A stretch of 43,612 bases of DNA, from the NCBI GenBank assembly GCA_013151445.1, contig JAADIG010000074.1, positions 1 to 43,612 on the forward strand, read 5' to 3'. Made by a program: the position numbers and the translations under genes. A model generated the notes under the pieces. That model was not told the DNA's origin and searched no databases. It was given only the letters and a program-made list of their open reading frames with translations. Positions within the stretch are counted from its first letter, which is position 1. The number at the start of each line of letters is the position of its first letter. This DNA is from Actinomycetota bacterium (lineage in GTDB: Bacteria; Actinomycetota; Acidimicrobiia; Spongiisociales; UBA5794). This document shows, in pieces, positions 27,239 through 35,455 of this stretch.

Positions 27239-28528
27239 ATGAGAGCCGTTCACCAACCTCACCTCGACGGCCTTCGGAGATCGAGCCGGGGGGCACGTAA
27301 TTCCCGATCGATCGTGCTGGGCCAGGCGGCTTCACTTCTCGGTGACTACGTCGCATATCTCACACTTCCACTCTATGTTCTGTCGCTGAACAACAGTGCC
27401 ACGGAACTCGGCTTCACCGCCGCCCTAGAAACCCTGCCGCTTCTGCTCTTTGGCCTCGTCGCCGGAGCGTTGCTCGACCGATACTCGATCAAACCGATCC
27501 TCATCGCAGCAGACCTTGTCCGTGCCGGTGTTTTCATCGTGCTTGCCATGGGAACCGCCTCGGGGACCGTGCATCTCCCATTGGTTCTGGCATCGGCGTT
27601 CGTGGTTGGCACCATGAGCGTGTTTTTCGACAGCGGCTTACAGACTCTGTTGCCGCGGGCCGTTCCGGATAGCCTGCTCGTAGGAATCAACTCGCGAATC
27701 GCTCTTTCGCGAACTTTTGCGTTCACCGTCGGTCCTGCCCTGGGCGGGATCATCATCGCCACCTCGGGCGGATTCCCCCTTGCTTTCGGGGTGCAGGCTG
27801 CAACGTTCCTGGTTTCGGCATTGTCCCTCCTGTCGGTCCGCACTATCTACCCCAGAGTCAAGGGGGTCACCGAGGCGCTGCTACCGAGTGTTCTGTCGGG
27901 TGTCAAGGAACTATTGCGATTGCGCCCGCTCGTCGTCGCAACGCTGGCAGCCTCGTTTGCAAACCTCGTTTTCGCCCCGTTGGAGACTCTTCTCGTCGTA
28001 TACGTACGAGACTATGCCCCGCCGACCTTTGCGATTCCCGACGCCTTCACCTTGTTGTTCAAGGACCAGGCAGCGATCGGCCTGTTTCTCGGAATCCAGG
28101 GACTGATCGGCACCCTGCTCCTGCTGGCTGCGTCGCGACTCGCCGCACGGGCGCGCATCGGCCACCTCTTCATCGGAGGTCTCATCCTCATGGGGGCCGG
28201 ATTTGGTGGCATGCTGATGATGGGGAACTTCTTTGGATTCATCCCTGCGGGGTTCTCGCTGGCTGGTGTCGGCACCGTCAACATCGCATTCGTCACCTCG
28301 AGACAACGCCTCTCGCCGCCCGAGTACCTGGGCCGCATCACCGCAGCATCGCGAACCGTTGCGTATGCGACGCTCCCGCTGGGAACGATCATTGGCACGG
28401 CGGTGGCCCAACGTGTCGGTGTTCAACCGGTGTACAAGATCGGTGCGGTCGCGGTCATCATCGTCGGGCTTGCTCTCCTACCGACGACCCTCGGGAAACT
28501 TGTGTTCCCACGCAGATCCGTCGGTTAA
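27239..28528 (+). CDS. MFS transporter, EntS-like exporter group
   Basis: A 429-residue major facilitator with about twelve membrane helices. LLGDYVAYLTLPLYVLSL at the first helix, LVAGALLDRYSIKPILIAADLVRAG at loop 2-3 and the motif-A-like DRYSIK resemble the EntS/MFS_3 exporters that pump siderophores or drugs. No ligand can be inferred. ATG 27239 is preferred; a GTG at 27233 is in frame. TACAGT ends 8 bases before the ATG and no ribosome site is visible, so the message may be leaderless. It is divergent from the small membrane-protein run. Confidence 0.85.
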   Translation: MRAVHQPHLDGLRRSSRGARNSRSIVLGQAASLLGDYVAYLTLPLYVLSLNNSATELGFTAALETLPLLLFGLVAGALLDRYSIKPILIAADLVRAGVFIVLAMGTASGTVHLPLVLASAFVVGTMSVFFDSGLQTLLPRAVPDSLLVGINSRIALSRTFAFTVGPALGGIIIATSGGFPLAFGVQAATFLVSALSLLSVRTIYPRVKGVTEALLPSVLSGVKELLRLRPLVVATLAASFANLVFAPLETLLVVYVRDYAPPTFAIPDAFTLLFKDQAAIGLFLGIQGLIGTLLLLAASRLAARARIGHLFIGGLILMGAGFGGMLMMGNFFGFIPAGFSLAGVGTVNIAFVTSRQRLSPPEYLGRITAASRTVAYATLPLGTIIGTAVAQRVGVQPVYKIGAVAVIIVGLALLPTTLGKLVFPRRSVG

Positions 28529-28549
28529 CGAGGCGGAACGCAATCCCCT

Positions 28550-28564
28550 AACGCATGCGGCGTT
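28550..28564 (+). terminator. Weak hairpin after the MFS gene
   Basis: AACGC and GCGTT flank ATGCG, and the 3' arm runs into TTTT-like sequence (GCGTTTTG). It lies in the 147-base gap between the MFS gene and the convergent OmpA gene. The stem is only five pairs. Nothing else is recognisable in that gap. Confidence 0.3.
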
Positions 28565-28675
28565 TTGCGCCCGATCCTGATTGGCGTTTTCGCCCGCGGG
28601 CTGTCCACCCGACGGCGAACCCAAAGATGGCGGATACCGTCATCCATATTGAGATCTCTGATGCGAGTTCGAGCA

Positions 28676-29833
28676 CTATCCCTCCAGGGCCTTGAACTCG
28701 ATTCGCCGATTACGTTCGCGTCCTTCGGCGGTCGAGTTGTCTGCGATCGGTTGAGTCTCACCGTAGCCCACGACTTCGAAGCGGGTTGGATCCATACCGT
28801 TGGCAACGAGATAAGTAAGGACGGCCTGTGCCCTCCGGATGGACAGATCCATATTCACATCGGCCGCACCCTGGGAGTCGGCGTGACCAGCGATCTCGAT
28901 GGGTACAAGAGGAAACTGCTCCAGCGCGGTGATGATCTCGTTCAGCAAGTCGACACCTATTGGCGTCAGCACATCGGATCCTGTTTCGAATTCGACCACC
29001 TTCCCCGCTATGAGATCGTCGAGGCTGGTTTGGAGTTCCACGACCTCGGCATGTGTCGGCGGCGGCGCTTCCTTAACTGTGAGACCGGAAACGAAATCGA
29101 GCCCACTCGCCTCGACAATTGCTTCTGCGACATCGCGGGCGTCGCGACGTTCCTGACGGGTGTCGAACTCTCCAGACACCGAGATGACACCCCGGTTGAT
29201 CGTGATGGTACCGCTATCAAGACGTCCCCCGATTTCGGTCACCATACGCAACGCTGCACCGAGCCATGCTTCCTCGGCCGGGACACCGCCTCGAATTGTC
29301 AAACCGGTCGCGTCGACGGTCCGAAAGACCGAGTCGACAGTTGACCGTACGGATGACAAGGCCGCATCGTCGGACATCGTGCCCGTCACACTGACTGCCG
29401 ATCCCTCCCAGGACACAACAAGTGCATCGGGACTGACGGCTGTATCTGTTTCACCGACAGGCACCACAACACGAACGTCGGAAAACGTGACCCTGCGCGA
29501 CAGCGGATCCGCACGAATAACCTCGAGCATTGCCGCCAGCTGCGCATCGCTCTCGACCACACCGCCGACCGTGACGTTGCGTCCATCGGCCTTGATGCGG
29601 ATATCGCTGATACCGGCCGCCGAGAGCTGATCCGAGACCCGAGTCTCAATCGCCTGCTCGACAGAACGCCCGCCAAACCAGGCCGCGGTAAGAGAGATTA
29701 CGAGGAGACCGGAGAGACCCGCCGCAACAAACGGCAGCCAGGTCCCCACCGGATTGGGGTCCTGAGTCGACCTTGGTCCGGGTGGGCCGCTTTTGTTGAG
29801 CTGCCGGAGGCGTTTGTTGACACTGCGTGACAT
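28676..29833 (-). CDS. BON-domain and OmpA-like envelope protein
   Basis: A 385-residue envelope protein. A basic N-terminus of about 28 residues and one membrane helix (WLPFVAAGLSGLLVISLTAAW) are followed by two or three BON-type repeats (VTVGGVVESDAQ, VSVTGTMSDDA, ISVSGEFDTRQ) and an OmpA C-terminal peptidoglycan-binding domain (VEFETGSDVLTPIG, IEIAGHADSQGAAD, RNRRIEF). The BON plus OmpA architecture is that of mycobacterial ArfA (Rv0899), a cell-envelope protein linked to acid and ammonia response. GGAG precedes the ATG. Confidence 0.88.
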   Translation of the reverse strand: MSRSVNKRLRQLNKSGPPGPRSTQDPNPVGTWLPFVAAGLSGLLVISLTAAWFGGRSVEQAIETRVSDQLSAAGISDIRIKADGRNVTVGGVVESDAQLAAMLEVIRADPLSRRVTFSDVRVVVPVGETDTAVSPDALVVSWEGSAVSVTGTMSDDAALSSVRSTVDSVFRTVDATGLTIRGGVPAEEAWLGAALRMVTEIGGRLDSGTITINRGVISVSGEFDTRQERRDARDVAEAIVEASGLDFVSGLTVKEAPPPTHAEVVELQTSLDDLIAGKVVEFETGSDVLTPIGVDLLNEIITALEQFPLVPIEIAGHADSQGAADVNMDLSIRRAQAVLTYLVANGMDPTRFEVVGYGETQPIADNSTAEGRERNRRIEFKALEG

Positions 29834-29861
29834 ATCACTCCATCGGCGTCTTCAACCACCA

Positions 29862-29867
29862 ATTGTA
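29862..29867 (-). promoter_or_regulatory. Putative -10 of the BON/OmpA gene
   Basis: TACAAT on the minus strand lies 28 bases before the ATG at 29833. TTCGAA lies 17 bases upstream as a poor -35. The 63-base gap after the DivIVA-like gene otherwise holds nothing. Confidence 0.4.
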
Positions 29868-29896
29868 GAGTGTTCTTGCCGTAGTTCGAATAGCGG

Positions 29897-30571
29897 CTAG
29901 TTGCTGAGCTCGACTGCGCTGAGATCGACAGCGAGGCTCGCAACCACTTCGCGTGGGTGTGTCGCCTCCACCGTTACCAATGACTCCGCCACGGCGCGTT
30001 TCAATGTTGCCAGCAACACCTGAATGCGCTCGTACTCACGCTCAGCATGCGCTATCCCCTGCGTGGTGTCTTCCTGGGCACTAGTCGTCAGTTCGCGGGC
30101 CGTGTTGCGGGCGTCTGCGAGGAGCGTGCGGGCAGTCATTTCGGCCTGCTCGATGATTCTGGCGGCTCTCGCATCACTGGCTTCGATCCGCTTGACAGCC
30201 TCGTTAAGCACCTCGTCCGCTTCGCGGCGGGCCTTGTCGACCGCCCTTTCTGGTTCCCCAAGCAGACGGGCCGCTTCGGCGTTCGCCTCGGCGATAATGT
30301 CGGACGCCTTGCGTTCAGCCTGAGCAATGAGACGACGTTTTGCATCCGCGGCCGCAACAAACGCGGCTTCGGCGACATGCTCGGCATCGCCGACCGCTCG
30401 CATTTGTGTCTCGAGGGACCCGCTCTTGCTCATGGCCACCATAAGGCGAGCCTCGAGGTCTATGACAACATCTCTGAGGTTGTCCATAAAACGATCGACC
30501 GCGGCAGTGTCATAACCGCGCCGAGAAAGCGGAAAAGTTGTGTCTTCTAGTGTCGTGGAAAGCGTGTCCAT
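29897..30571 (-). CDS. DivIVA-like coiled-coil protein
   Basis: A 224-residue protein. The first 40 residues (FPLSRRGYDTAAVDRFMDNLRDVVIDLE) match the DivIVA membrane-curvature N-terminal motif. Most of the rest is a long Ala/Glu/Arg-rich coiled coil (AERKASDIIAEANAEAARLL, RIEASDARAARIIEQAE). Such proteins act in polar growth or septum placement in actinobacteria, but several paralogues exist and this one is shorter than Wag31-like DivIVA in its C-terminal part. AAGGG lies eight bases before the ATG. Confidence 0.8.
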   Translation of the reverse strand: MDTLSTTLEDTTFPLSRRGYDTAAVDRFMDNLRDVVIDLEARLMVAMSKSGSLETQMRAVGDAEHVAEAAFVAAADAKRRLIAQAERKASDIIAEANAEAARLLGEPERAVDKARREADEVLNEAVKRIEASDARAARIIEQAEMTARTLLADARNTARELTTSAQEDTTQGIAHAEREYERIQVLLATLKRAVAESLVTVEATHPREVVASLAVDLSAVELSN

Positions 30572-30635
30572 GCGCTCAGCCCTTCGCCGTTTGCACAGAA
30601 TGCACGCACTACCTCACATACCCAAGCCCACTCAC

Positions 30636-30665
30636 AGTGTATCGGTAAACACCCACAGTAGTCAA
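30636..30665 (-). promoter_or_regulatory. Promoter of the DivIVA-like gene
   Basis: On the minus strand TTGACT (30660-30665) and TACACT (30636-30641) are 18 bases apart, giving a leader of about 60 bases. It lies directly downstream of hppD, so the DivIVA-like gene has its own promoter. Confidence 0.6.
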
Positions 30666-30704
30666 TGGGTCGTCCGCACTAGGGATGGAGCCGCCCCTGG
30701 CGGA

Positions 30705-31823
30705 CTACAGGTTGCCGCGACGCCCCTGCTCGCGCTCAATCGACTCGAAGAGAGCCTTGAAGTTCCCGACACCAAACCCGCGGGAACCATGACGCTCAAT
30801 AATCTCGTAGAACAGGGTCGGTCGATCCTGCACCGGTTTGGTGAAGATCTGCAGAAGGTAACCCTCGTCGTCCTGGTCGACGAGAATCCCCAGCTCGGCG
30901 AGCGCGTCGATATCGCTGTTGATGCGCGTCCAGTCCAAACGAACCCTCAGGTCGTCGTAGTAGGTCCCCGGCACCGTCAGGAACTCGATACCCGTGGTGC
31001 GGAGTGCCGCGACGGTCCCGACAATATCGTTCGTTGCCAGGGCCAGATGCTGAACACCCGGACCTCCGTAGAAGTCGAGGTACTCCTCGATCTGCGACTT
31101 CTTCTTTCCCGCCGCCGGTTCGTTGATCGGCAACTTGATGCGACCCTCGCCATCCCACAGCACCTTGGACATCAGAGCCGTGAAGTCCGTGCTGATCTGA
31201 TCGTCATTGAAATGCGCCAACTGTGTGAACCCCATGACGTCGGCGTAGAACCGTGCCCACGTATCCATGTCACCAAGCCCAACGTTGCACACGACATGGT
31301 CGATGTATTTCAGACCCGTCGGCGCCCGAGGTGTTTCCCACGAGCGCGGCGAGTAACCCGGGAGGAAGAACTCGCCATACGCCTCCCCGCCGCCGTATCC
31401 GGTGCGCTCCACAAAGGTATGAATCGTGTCGCCATACGTCTTGATCGCAGCGAGGGTGACGGTCCCGTGATCATCGACGATCGTCTCCGGAGACCGGTGT
31501 GGCGTCGCACCCCGGGTGGTCGCCGCACGAAATGCCGCAGACGCATCGGGCACCCGGAAGGCGACGTCACGTACACCGTCGCCGTGCGTTAGGTGATGAC
31601 GACTGACGGCGCTATTTGGATCGAGCGACCCGGTGAACACAAACCGGAGCCGGTCCTGTTGCATGGCAAAAGACACACGGTCACGAACCCCGGTCTCGGG
31701 CCCCTGATAGGCGAAGAGTTCGAATCCGAATGCAGTGGCGTAGTAGTGGGCTGCCTGCACGGCATTACCCACATAGAACTCGATGTAGTCGTATCCCTCA
31801 ATGGGCATAACGTCGTCATTCAT
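30705..31823 (-). CDS. hppD: 4-hydroxyphenylpyruvate dioxygenase
   Basis: Converts 4-hydroxyphenylpyruvate to homogentisate in tyrosine catabolism with a non-haem iron. The 372 residues form two vicinal-oxygen-chelate halves. The iron ligands are His176 (YIDHVVCNV), His259 (GVQHLALAT) and Glu340 (LFYEIIERHG). The C-terminal RGFGVGNFKALFESIE is the usual end of the enzyme. GGAGG lies six bases before the ATG. Homogentisate dioxygenase and fumarylacetoacetase are not in the window, so the rest of the pathway must be elsewhere. Confidence 0.96.
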   Translation of the reverse strand: MNDDVMPIEGYDYIEFYVGNAVQAAHYYATAFGFELFAYQGPETGVRDRVSFAMQQDRLRFVFTGSLDPNSAVSRHHLTHGDGVRDVAFRVPDASAAFRAATTRGATPHRSPETIVDDHGTVTLAAIKTYGDTIHTFVERTGYGGGEAYGEFFLPGYSPRSWETPRAPTGLKYIDHVVCNVGLGDMDTWARFYADVMGFTQLAHFNDDQISTDFTALMSKVLWDGEGRIKLPINEPAAGKKKSQIEEYLDFYGGPGVQHLALATNDIVGTVAALRTTGIEFLTVPGTYYDDLRVRLDWTRINSDIDALAELGILVDQDDEGYLLQIFTKPVQDRPTLFYEIIERHGSRGFGVGNFKALFESIEREQGRRGNL

Positions 31824-31939
31824 TGGGATCCTCCGGTCTCGTCGCTGCCCTCCAGCATATACCGGGGGTCCTCGAGACCTATGCGCTCACCGGACCGAAC
31901 GAGATCCTCTGTTGGGTCGTCGCCCGGTCCAATGATCAC
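31820..31939 (-). CDS. Possible 39-residue ORF overlapping the hppD start
   Basis: A GTG-initiated frame of 39 codons (beginning VIIGPGDDPTEDLVRSGERI) ends in a stop that overlaps the hppD ATG as ATGA. About two thirds of third positions are G or C, like the neighbours. The frame is open eight codons further upstream to a TAA. No clear ribosome site precedes the GTG. It could be a leader peptide or the tail of a decayed gene. The 143 bases upstream, to the transporter stop, hold nothing I can support. Confidence 0.3.
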   Translation of the reverse strand: MIIGPGDDPTEDLVRSGERIGLEDPRYMLEGSDETGGSQ

Positions 31940-32082
31940 CTCATAACGTTGCTCCCGGGCGTGTTAACCAGCCCGGCATCGGGAAAACCATGACCGCGAT
32001 CTCACGCTCCGAAGAACTGCCGACACGCCCCCTGCGCCTTGTCCTGATGGGTGAGAACGCCCGGTGATGCGGCCGCTGGATA

Positions 32083-32853
32083 TCAGTTGAGCGCCGGCAG
32101 CACGTCGGAGATGCCAAACAGGAACAAACCGCCAATGCCAAGACTGAACACGCCGATAATCACCCCGGTGGCGAGATAGATCGCCTTTGAGTGTGTTGCG
32201 CCGATAAAACCGAACACCGACCCGACCGCGATGAGAGTGTTCATCGTGACGATACCCGCCACGAACACCACCAGCGTGGCGAGACCAATGCCCCGGCCAC
32301 CAGTGTCTGCGGCGGCGAGAAATATCAATACCTGGGTGGGTGTTTCGGCTCCAACCCCGTGAAGCATGCCGACACCGAACGAGGTCTTCACACCGTAGTT
32401 TGCAAACGGCTCATCCACCCCCTTTTGCACCTCCGGAATCTCCTCTGCGGCTCCGCGGCGTCGGCGCAGCCATGCGCGCACCCGGAGTTTCATTCGGTGG
32501 ACCCACTGGAACATCAACATCCATCGGCTGCGCAGGCGGAACTCTGCGCCATGGCGCGCCAGTGATACAAAAACCCAGATGCCAAGAAACACGAGCGTTG
32601 CCCCAACAAAACGTTCCATCACCGTTTCAACGGAGTCCGGGACTGCGAACCCAGACAGGATGAGAATCGCACCAAGGACAATCACGACGAACCCATGCCC
32701 AAGTGCGTACAGCGTCGAGTACCACAAACCACTCTTGGCATTGTCCTGGGAGCTAGTGATGTCGGTTATAGCCGCGATGTGATCCCAGTCGAAGCCATGG
32801 CGAAGCCCCAACAAATACGACGCTCCGAGCAATGCCCATTCGGTTCCGGTCAC
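32083..32853 (-). CDS. Nickel/cobalt transporter, NiCoT-related
   Basis: A 256-residue polytopic membrane protein. GLRHGFDWDHIAAITD contains the H-x4-D-H motif in the first membrane segments that defines NiCoT nickel/cobalt permeases; LGHGFVVIVLGAIL and GMLHGVGAETPTQ are further His-bearing signature regions. A basic cytoplasmic loop (RVRAWLRRRRG) divides the two halves. The GTG start has GGGAG six bases upstream, whereas the TTG two codons earlier does not. Nickel versus cobalt, or another metal, cannot be decided. A palindrome overlaps its start point. Confidence 0.82.
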   Translation of the reverse strand: MTGTEWALLGASYLLGLRHGFDWDHIAAITDITSSQDNAKSGLWYSTLYALGHGFVVIVLGAILILSGFAVPDSVETVMERFVGATLVFLGIWVFVSLARHGAEFRLRSRWMLMFQWVHRMKLRVRAWLRRRRGAAEEIPEVQKGVDEPFANYGVKTSFGVGMLHGVGAETPTQVLIFLAAADTGGRGIGLATLVVFVAGIVTMNTLIAVGSVFGFIGATHSKAIYLATGVIIGVFSLGIGGLFLFGISDVLPALN

Positions 32854-32872
32854 GTGCAACTCCCTCGCTTAT

Positions 32873-32892
32873 TGCGAACGATTCGCAGTATA
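32873..32892 (-). promoter_or_regulatory. Promoter -10 and operator-like palindrome of the Ni/Co transporter
   Basis: TATACT (32887-32892, minus strand) is a good -10 with a poor -35. Starting on its last base, TGCGAA-CGA-TTCGCA (32873-32887) forms a perfect inverted repeat with six-base arms and a three-base centre. It covers the expected transcription start, where a bound repressor would block initiation. The size is compatible with a Fur-family (for example Nur) or other dimeric metal sensor site. Confidence 0.6.
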
Positions 32893-33032
32893 GCGCGAGC
32901 CGGACTGCGGCCACGCCGGGAGGCTCCCCCGGGAACGACAACCAGCTAAGTGACACACGGGGGTGCAACGGTCACCTTCAGCGCACGAGTGGGGTCATGA
33001 TGGCAATGGCCGCCCCGGCCAACGTCTTAGCG

Positions 33033-33053
33033 GGCGTTTCTTAGAGATACGCC
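33033..33053 (-). terminator. Weak hairpin downstream of the second MFS gene
   Basis: GGCGT and ACGCC arms with partial inner pairing (TCT/AGA) lie about 50 bases past the MFS stop on the minus strand. There is no T run. The rest of the 240-base gap to the transporter holds its promoter and an 18-base tandem repeat. Confidence 0.3.
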
Positions 33054-33082
33054 AAACCGTGGGCGCAGAGACACAACGACTA

Positions 33083-33118
33083 CTACCGACCGGACGATGA
33101 CTACCGACCGGACGATGA
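33083..33118. repeat. Perfect 18-base tandem duplication at the MFS stop codon
   Basis: The 18-base unit at 33083-33100 is repeated exactly at 33101-33118. The second copy contains the MFS stop codon (TAG on the minus strand), so the duplication placed a second copy of the gene's last bases, including a stop, just beyond the end. It is a simple slippage-type duplication with no effect on the protein. Confidence 0.9.
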
Positions 33119-34357
33119 CGCCACCCCGGTACGGTCGTCGGACCGGGTAGTCGCCCGGTTCCTCGAGACGGCGATCAGCGGAACCAGGGAGACGACGAGG
33201 CCGACAGCCGCGACGCCCCGATACTGCCACCAATCGATAACAAAACCGGTCGTGAATGCTCCGACGGCGCCAGCGAGTGCGGTGAGGGTGTCACCAACCC
33301 CCTGGATGCTGACCCGATCCCGCAACTCCAGTTCCTCCTGGATGACCGTGCTGCCGGAAACGAACCCAAGATTCCACCCGAGCCCGATCAGAAAGAGAGC
33401 AACAACGAGTGTCTTCATGTCTGCCGTCGTTGCGGTCATGGCAACAAGGCTGGCAACAAAGAGAACCACTGTCGCAGCAACGATGACTCGCCGCGTACCC
33501 CAGCGCCGAATTGCGATGCCCGTAATGGGGGCCACCGCAAACATGCCCAACGTGTGAGCCATCATCACCCAGCCGATGGCATCAAGATTGTGTCCGTTGG
33601 CGCGCATGTGGACTGGCGAAATCACCATTACGAACACCATCACGAACTGGGATGCCATCAGAGCCGCAAGTGCCAGCTTGATCGCCGGCAAGCGCACGAC
33701 TTCGCGAATGGGGCGGCGTTCAACATCGATCGGTCCGTCGCTCTCGACGACAGCGAGTTCCATGGGGTCGGGCCGCAAAACGGCGAAGTAGTAGAGGGCC
33801 GCCATGGCGTATCCAACCGCTGCCATGAGAAACGGTCCGGCGAGGGCCTGGATACCAAGCGCCTCCGCCACAGCCCCCGCTCGGGCAATGAGGCGCGGAC
33901 CCAGTACCGATCCGATCGTCGCGGCCCATACGATCAGGCTGATCGCCGACACCCGCCGATCATCCGCATGCATGTCGCCAGCCGCGAATCTCGCAAGCTG
34001 ATTGATCGCCCGCCCCGGACCCATGATGAACAAACCGACAATGAGCAGCACGAAACTGCCGACCCACAACGAAACCGCTGCGATTGTCGCCCCGAGTCCA
34101 GCGAGAACCGCACCGAGGACGAAGGTGCGACGCCTCCCCCATTTGTAGCTCAACTGGGACAACACGGATGCGGCGACCGCGGTGCCGAGAACTCCGACCG
34201 TCGCAGGCAAACCGGCGAAACGTGCCGAGCCGGAGAGAGACTCACCTGCGAGCGACGTGACTGTCGCCGCCGCGACGATCATCGTCGAGGTAAAGGCGTT
34301 GCCTGCGAACAACAAGGCGAGCAGCCGTCTGCGGATGTCCTTGTGTTGTGCAGTCAT
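33101..34357 (-). CDS. MFS transporter
   Basis: A 418-residue major facilitator with about twelve hydrophobic segments. The motif-A-type loop is YKWGRRRTFVLGA; a second basic motif is RRWGTRRVIVAA in the second half; a charged central loop lies around residues 215-230. No specific transport family is recognised. TAGCAT lies six bases before the ATG with no ribosome site, so a leaderless message is possible. The gene stands between the Ni/Co transporter and a lipoprotein on the same strand, with gaps of 247 and 78 bases, so it is not obviously in an operon. Confidence 0.85.
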   Translation of the reverse strand: MTAQHKDIRRRLLALLFAGNAFTSTMIVAAATVTSLAGESLSGSARFAGLPATVGVLGTAVAASVLSQLSYKWGRRRTFVLGAVLAGLGATIAAVSLWVGSFVLLIVGLFIMGPGRAINQLARFAAGDMHADDRRVSAISLIVWAATIGSVLGPRLIARAGAVAEALGIQALAGPFLMAAVGYAMAALYYFAVLRPDPMELAVVESDGPIDVERRPIREVVRLPAIKLALAALMASQFVMVFVMVISPVHMRANGHNLDAIGWVMMAHTLGMFAVAPITGIAIRRWGTRRVIVAATVVLFVASLVAMTATTADMKTLVVALFLIGLGWNLGFVSGSTVIQEELELRDRVSIQGVGDTLTALAGAVGAFTTGFVIDWWQYRGVAAVGLVVSLVPLIAVSRNRATTRSDDRTGVASSSGR

Positions 34358-34435
34358 CTCGCAATGCTAGACGCAAGGAGCGTCCGGCTGGACGTTCATT
34401 ACGGAATTGCTGACGGCATCAGCCGACCCGGACCC

Positions 34436-35278
34436 TTACCCCAGGTCGTCACAGGAGGTTTCATCGGGCAGGAGCGGACGAAACACGAGACCGTAGGCAA
34501 CACCATCGCTGATCCACGGAGTCTGGCTGGTCGCCTGGCCCGCTAACTCACGGAGCTGGGCTGCATCATCTCCATCGATGACCATGCAACCACCAACAGC
34601 ATCGGCGTTGCCAAGCACCGCCAAGGAGCCGAACGGCCACGCCATCTCCGGAGACTCGCTGGGCACACCACCAAATGGCCATGGTCGAACCGCGTACGCG
34701 GTAGGTACGAATTCCTCTGCTGGGGCGGTGTCTGTGATCTGTCGAACGAAGTCGATGAACGAGGACGCCCCCGCCCGTGCGGTGCGCTGTTCACTGCTCA
34801 AACCCGGTGTCTCTCCCCCGAGGCCACCGATGCCGAGCGCATAGATCTCTGTGACTGTTCGTTTCCCATCGACCGTAAACGCGATCCGTGTCGTACCGGC
34901 GTCGGCGACGTTGGCGGTGCCATAGTCGTCGAGTGGACTCAGCACCCCACTCACCGCCGCGCGGTCGAGAATATCCCGAATTGTGGCATCGTCGAGATGT
35001 CCTGCAACGAGGTTGGGCAGTGCGGGACCGGGCCAGATCGCAATCGTCGGCCCCTGGGTGATAACCGTGCCGTCGCCATAGAGAGCAATCTCCGGCATCT
35101 GCCCGAGCGCAACCTCCACAGGAACGAAACCACCAAACGTTTCGATGATCACAAGCGGGGCCGCCGGGTCGCGGTCCCAGCCGCCGACGGGCGTCGTGGT
35201 CGAAGTCGGCGAACTAGCACCACCGCCGCATGCTGACACGACGAGGGCAAACAGGGAAAGCAGAATGTATCGTTTCAT
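34436..35278 (-). CDS. Secreted lipoprotein of unknown function
   Basis: A 280-residue lipoprotein. ATG 35278 gives a classical type II signal peptide (MKRYILLSLFALVVSAC) with the lipid-modified Cys17, followed by a Gly/Ser/Thr linker. The mature part reads as one globular domain (IIETFGGFVPVEVALGQMPEIAL, GYGLVFRPLLPDE-type end) with two further cysteines near the C-terminus that could form a disulphide. A GTG seven codons upstream is open but would spoil the signal peptide. Family not recognised. Confidence 0.75.
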   Translation of the reverse strand: MKRYILLSLFALVVSACGGGASSPTSTTTPVGGWDRDPAAPLVIIETFGGFVPVEVALGQMPEIALYGDGTVITQGPTIAIWPGPALPNLVAGHLDDATIRDILDRAAVSGVLSPLDDYGTANVADAGTTRIAFTVDGKRTVTEIYALGIGGLGGETPGLSSEQRTARAGASSFIDFVRQITDTAPAEEFVPTAYAVRPWPFGGVPSESPEMAWPFGSLAVLGNADAVGGCMVIDGDDAAQLRELAGQATSQTPWISDGVAYGLVFRPLLPDETSCDDLG

Positions 35279-35320
35279 TGCAGTGAGACGGTAACCCACG
35301 TACCGAAGGTTCCCCCAATC

Positions 35321-35350
35321 CCGACATCAAGGTCGTGCTTCCGGTAAAAT
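35321..35350 (+). promoter_or_regulatory. Putative promoter of the SLC12-like transporter
   Basis: CCGACA (35321-35326) and TAAAAT (35345-35350) are 18 bases apart, predicting a leader of about 100 bases before the GTG at 35456. No riboswitch-like structure is evident in the leader. Confidence 0.45.
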
Positions 35351-35455
35351 GATCGCCGACACGTTTGAACCGGACACGGGTCTCGGATCACGACAAGCTC
35401 GGAGCCGGTAGCCAAACATGCCGAATCAACTCGACCGCCGAAATCGGAGACGACA

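Noticed and set aside
31990-32067. 25-codon plus-strand ORF after the hppD upstream region
   Set aside because: Ribosome site is weak, it matches no family I recognise, and it lies between minus-strand genes; chance is the simplest explanation.
33083-33118. CRISPR-like repeat
   Set aside because: Only two directly adjacent copies of 18 bases without spacers; a simple tandem duplication.
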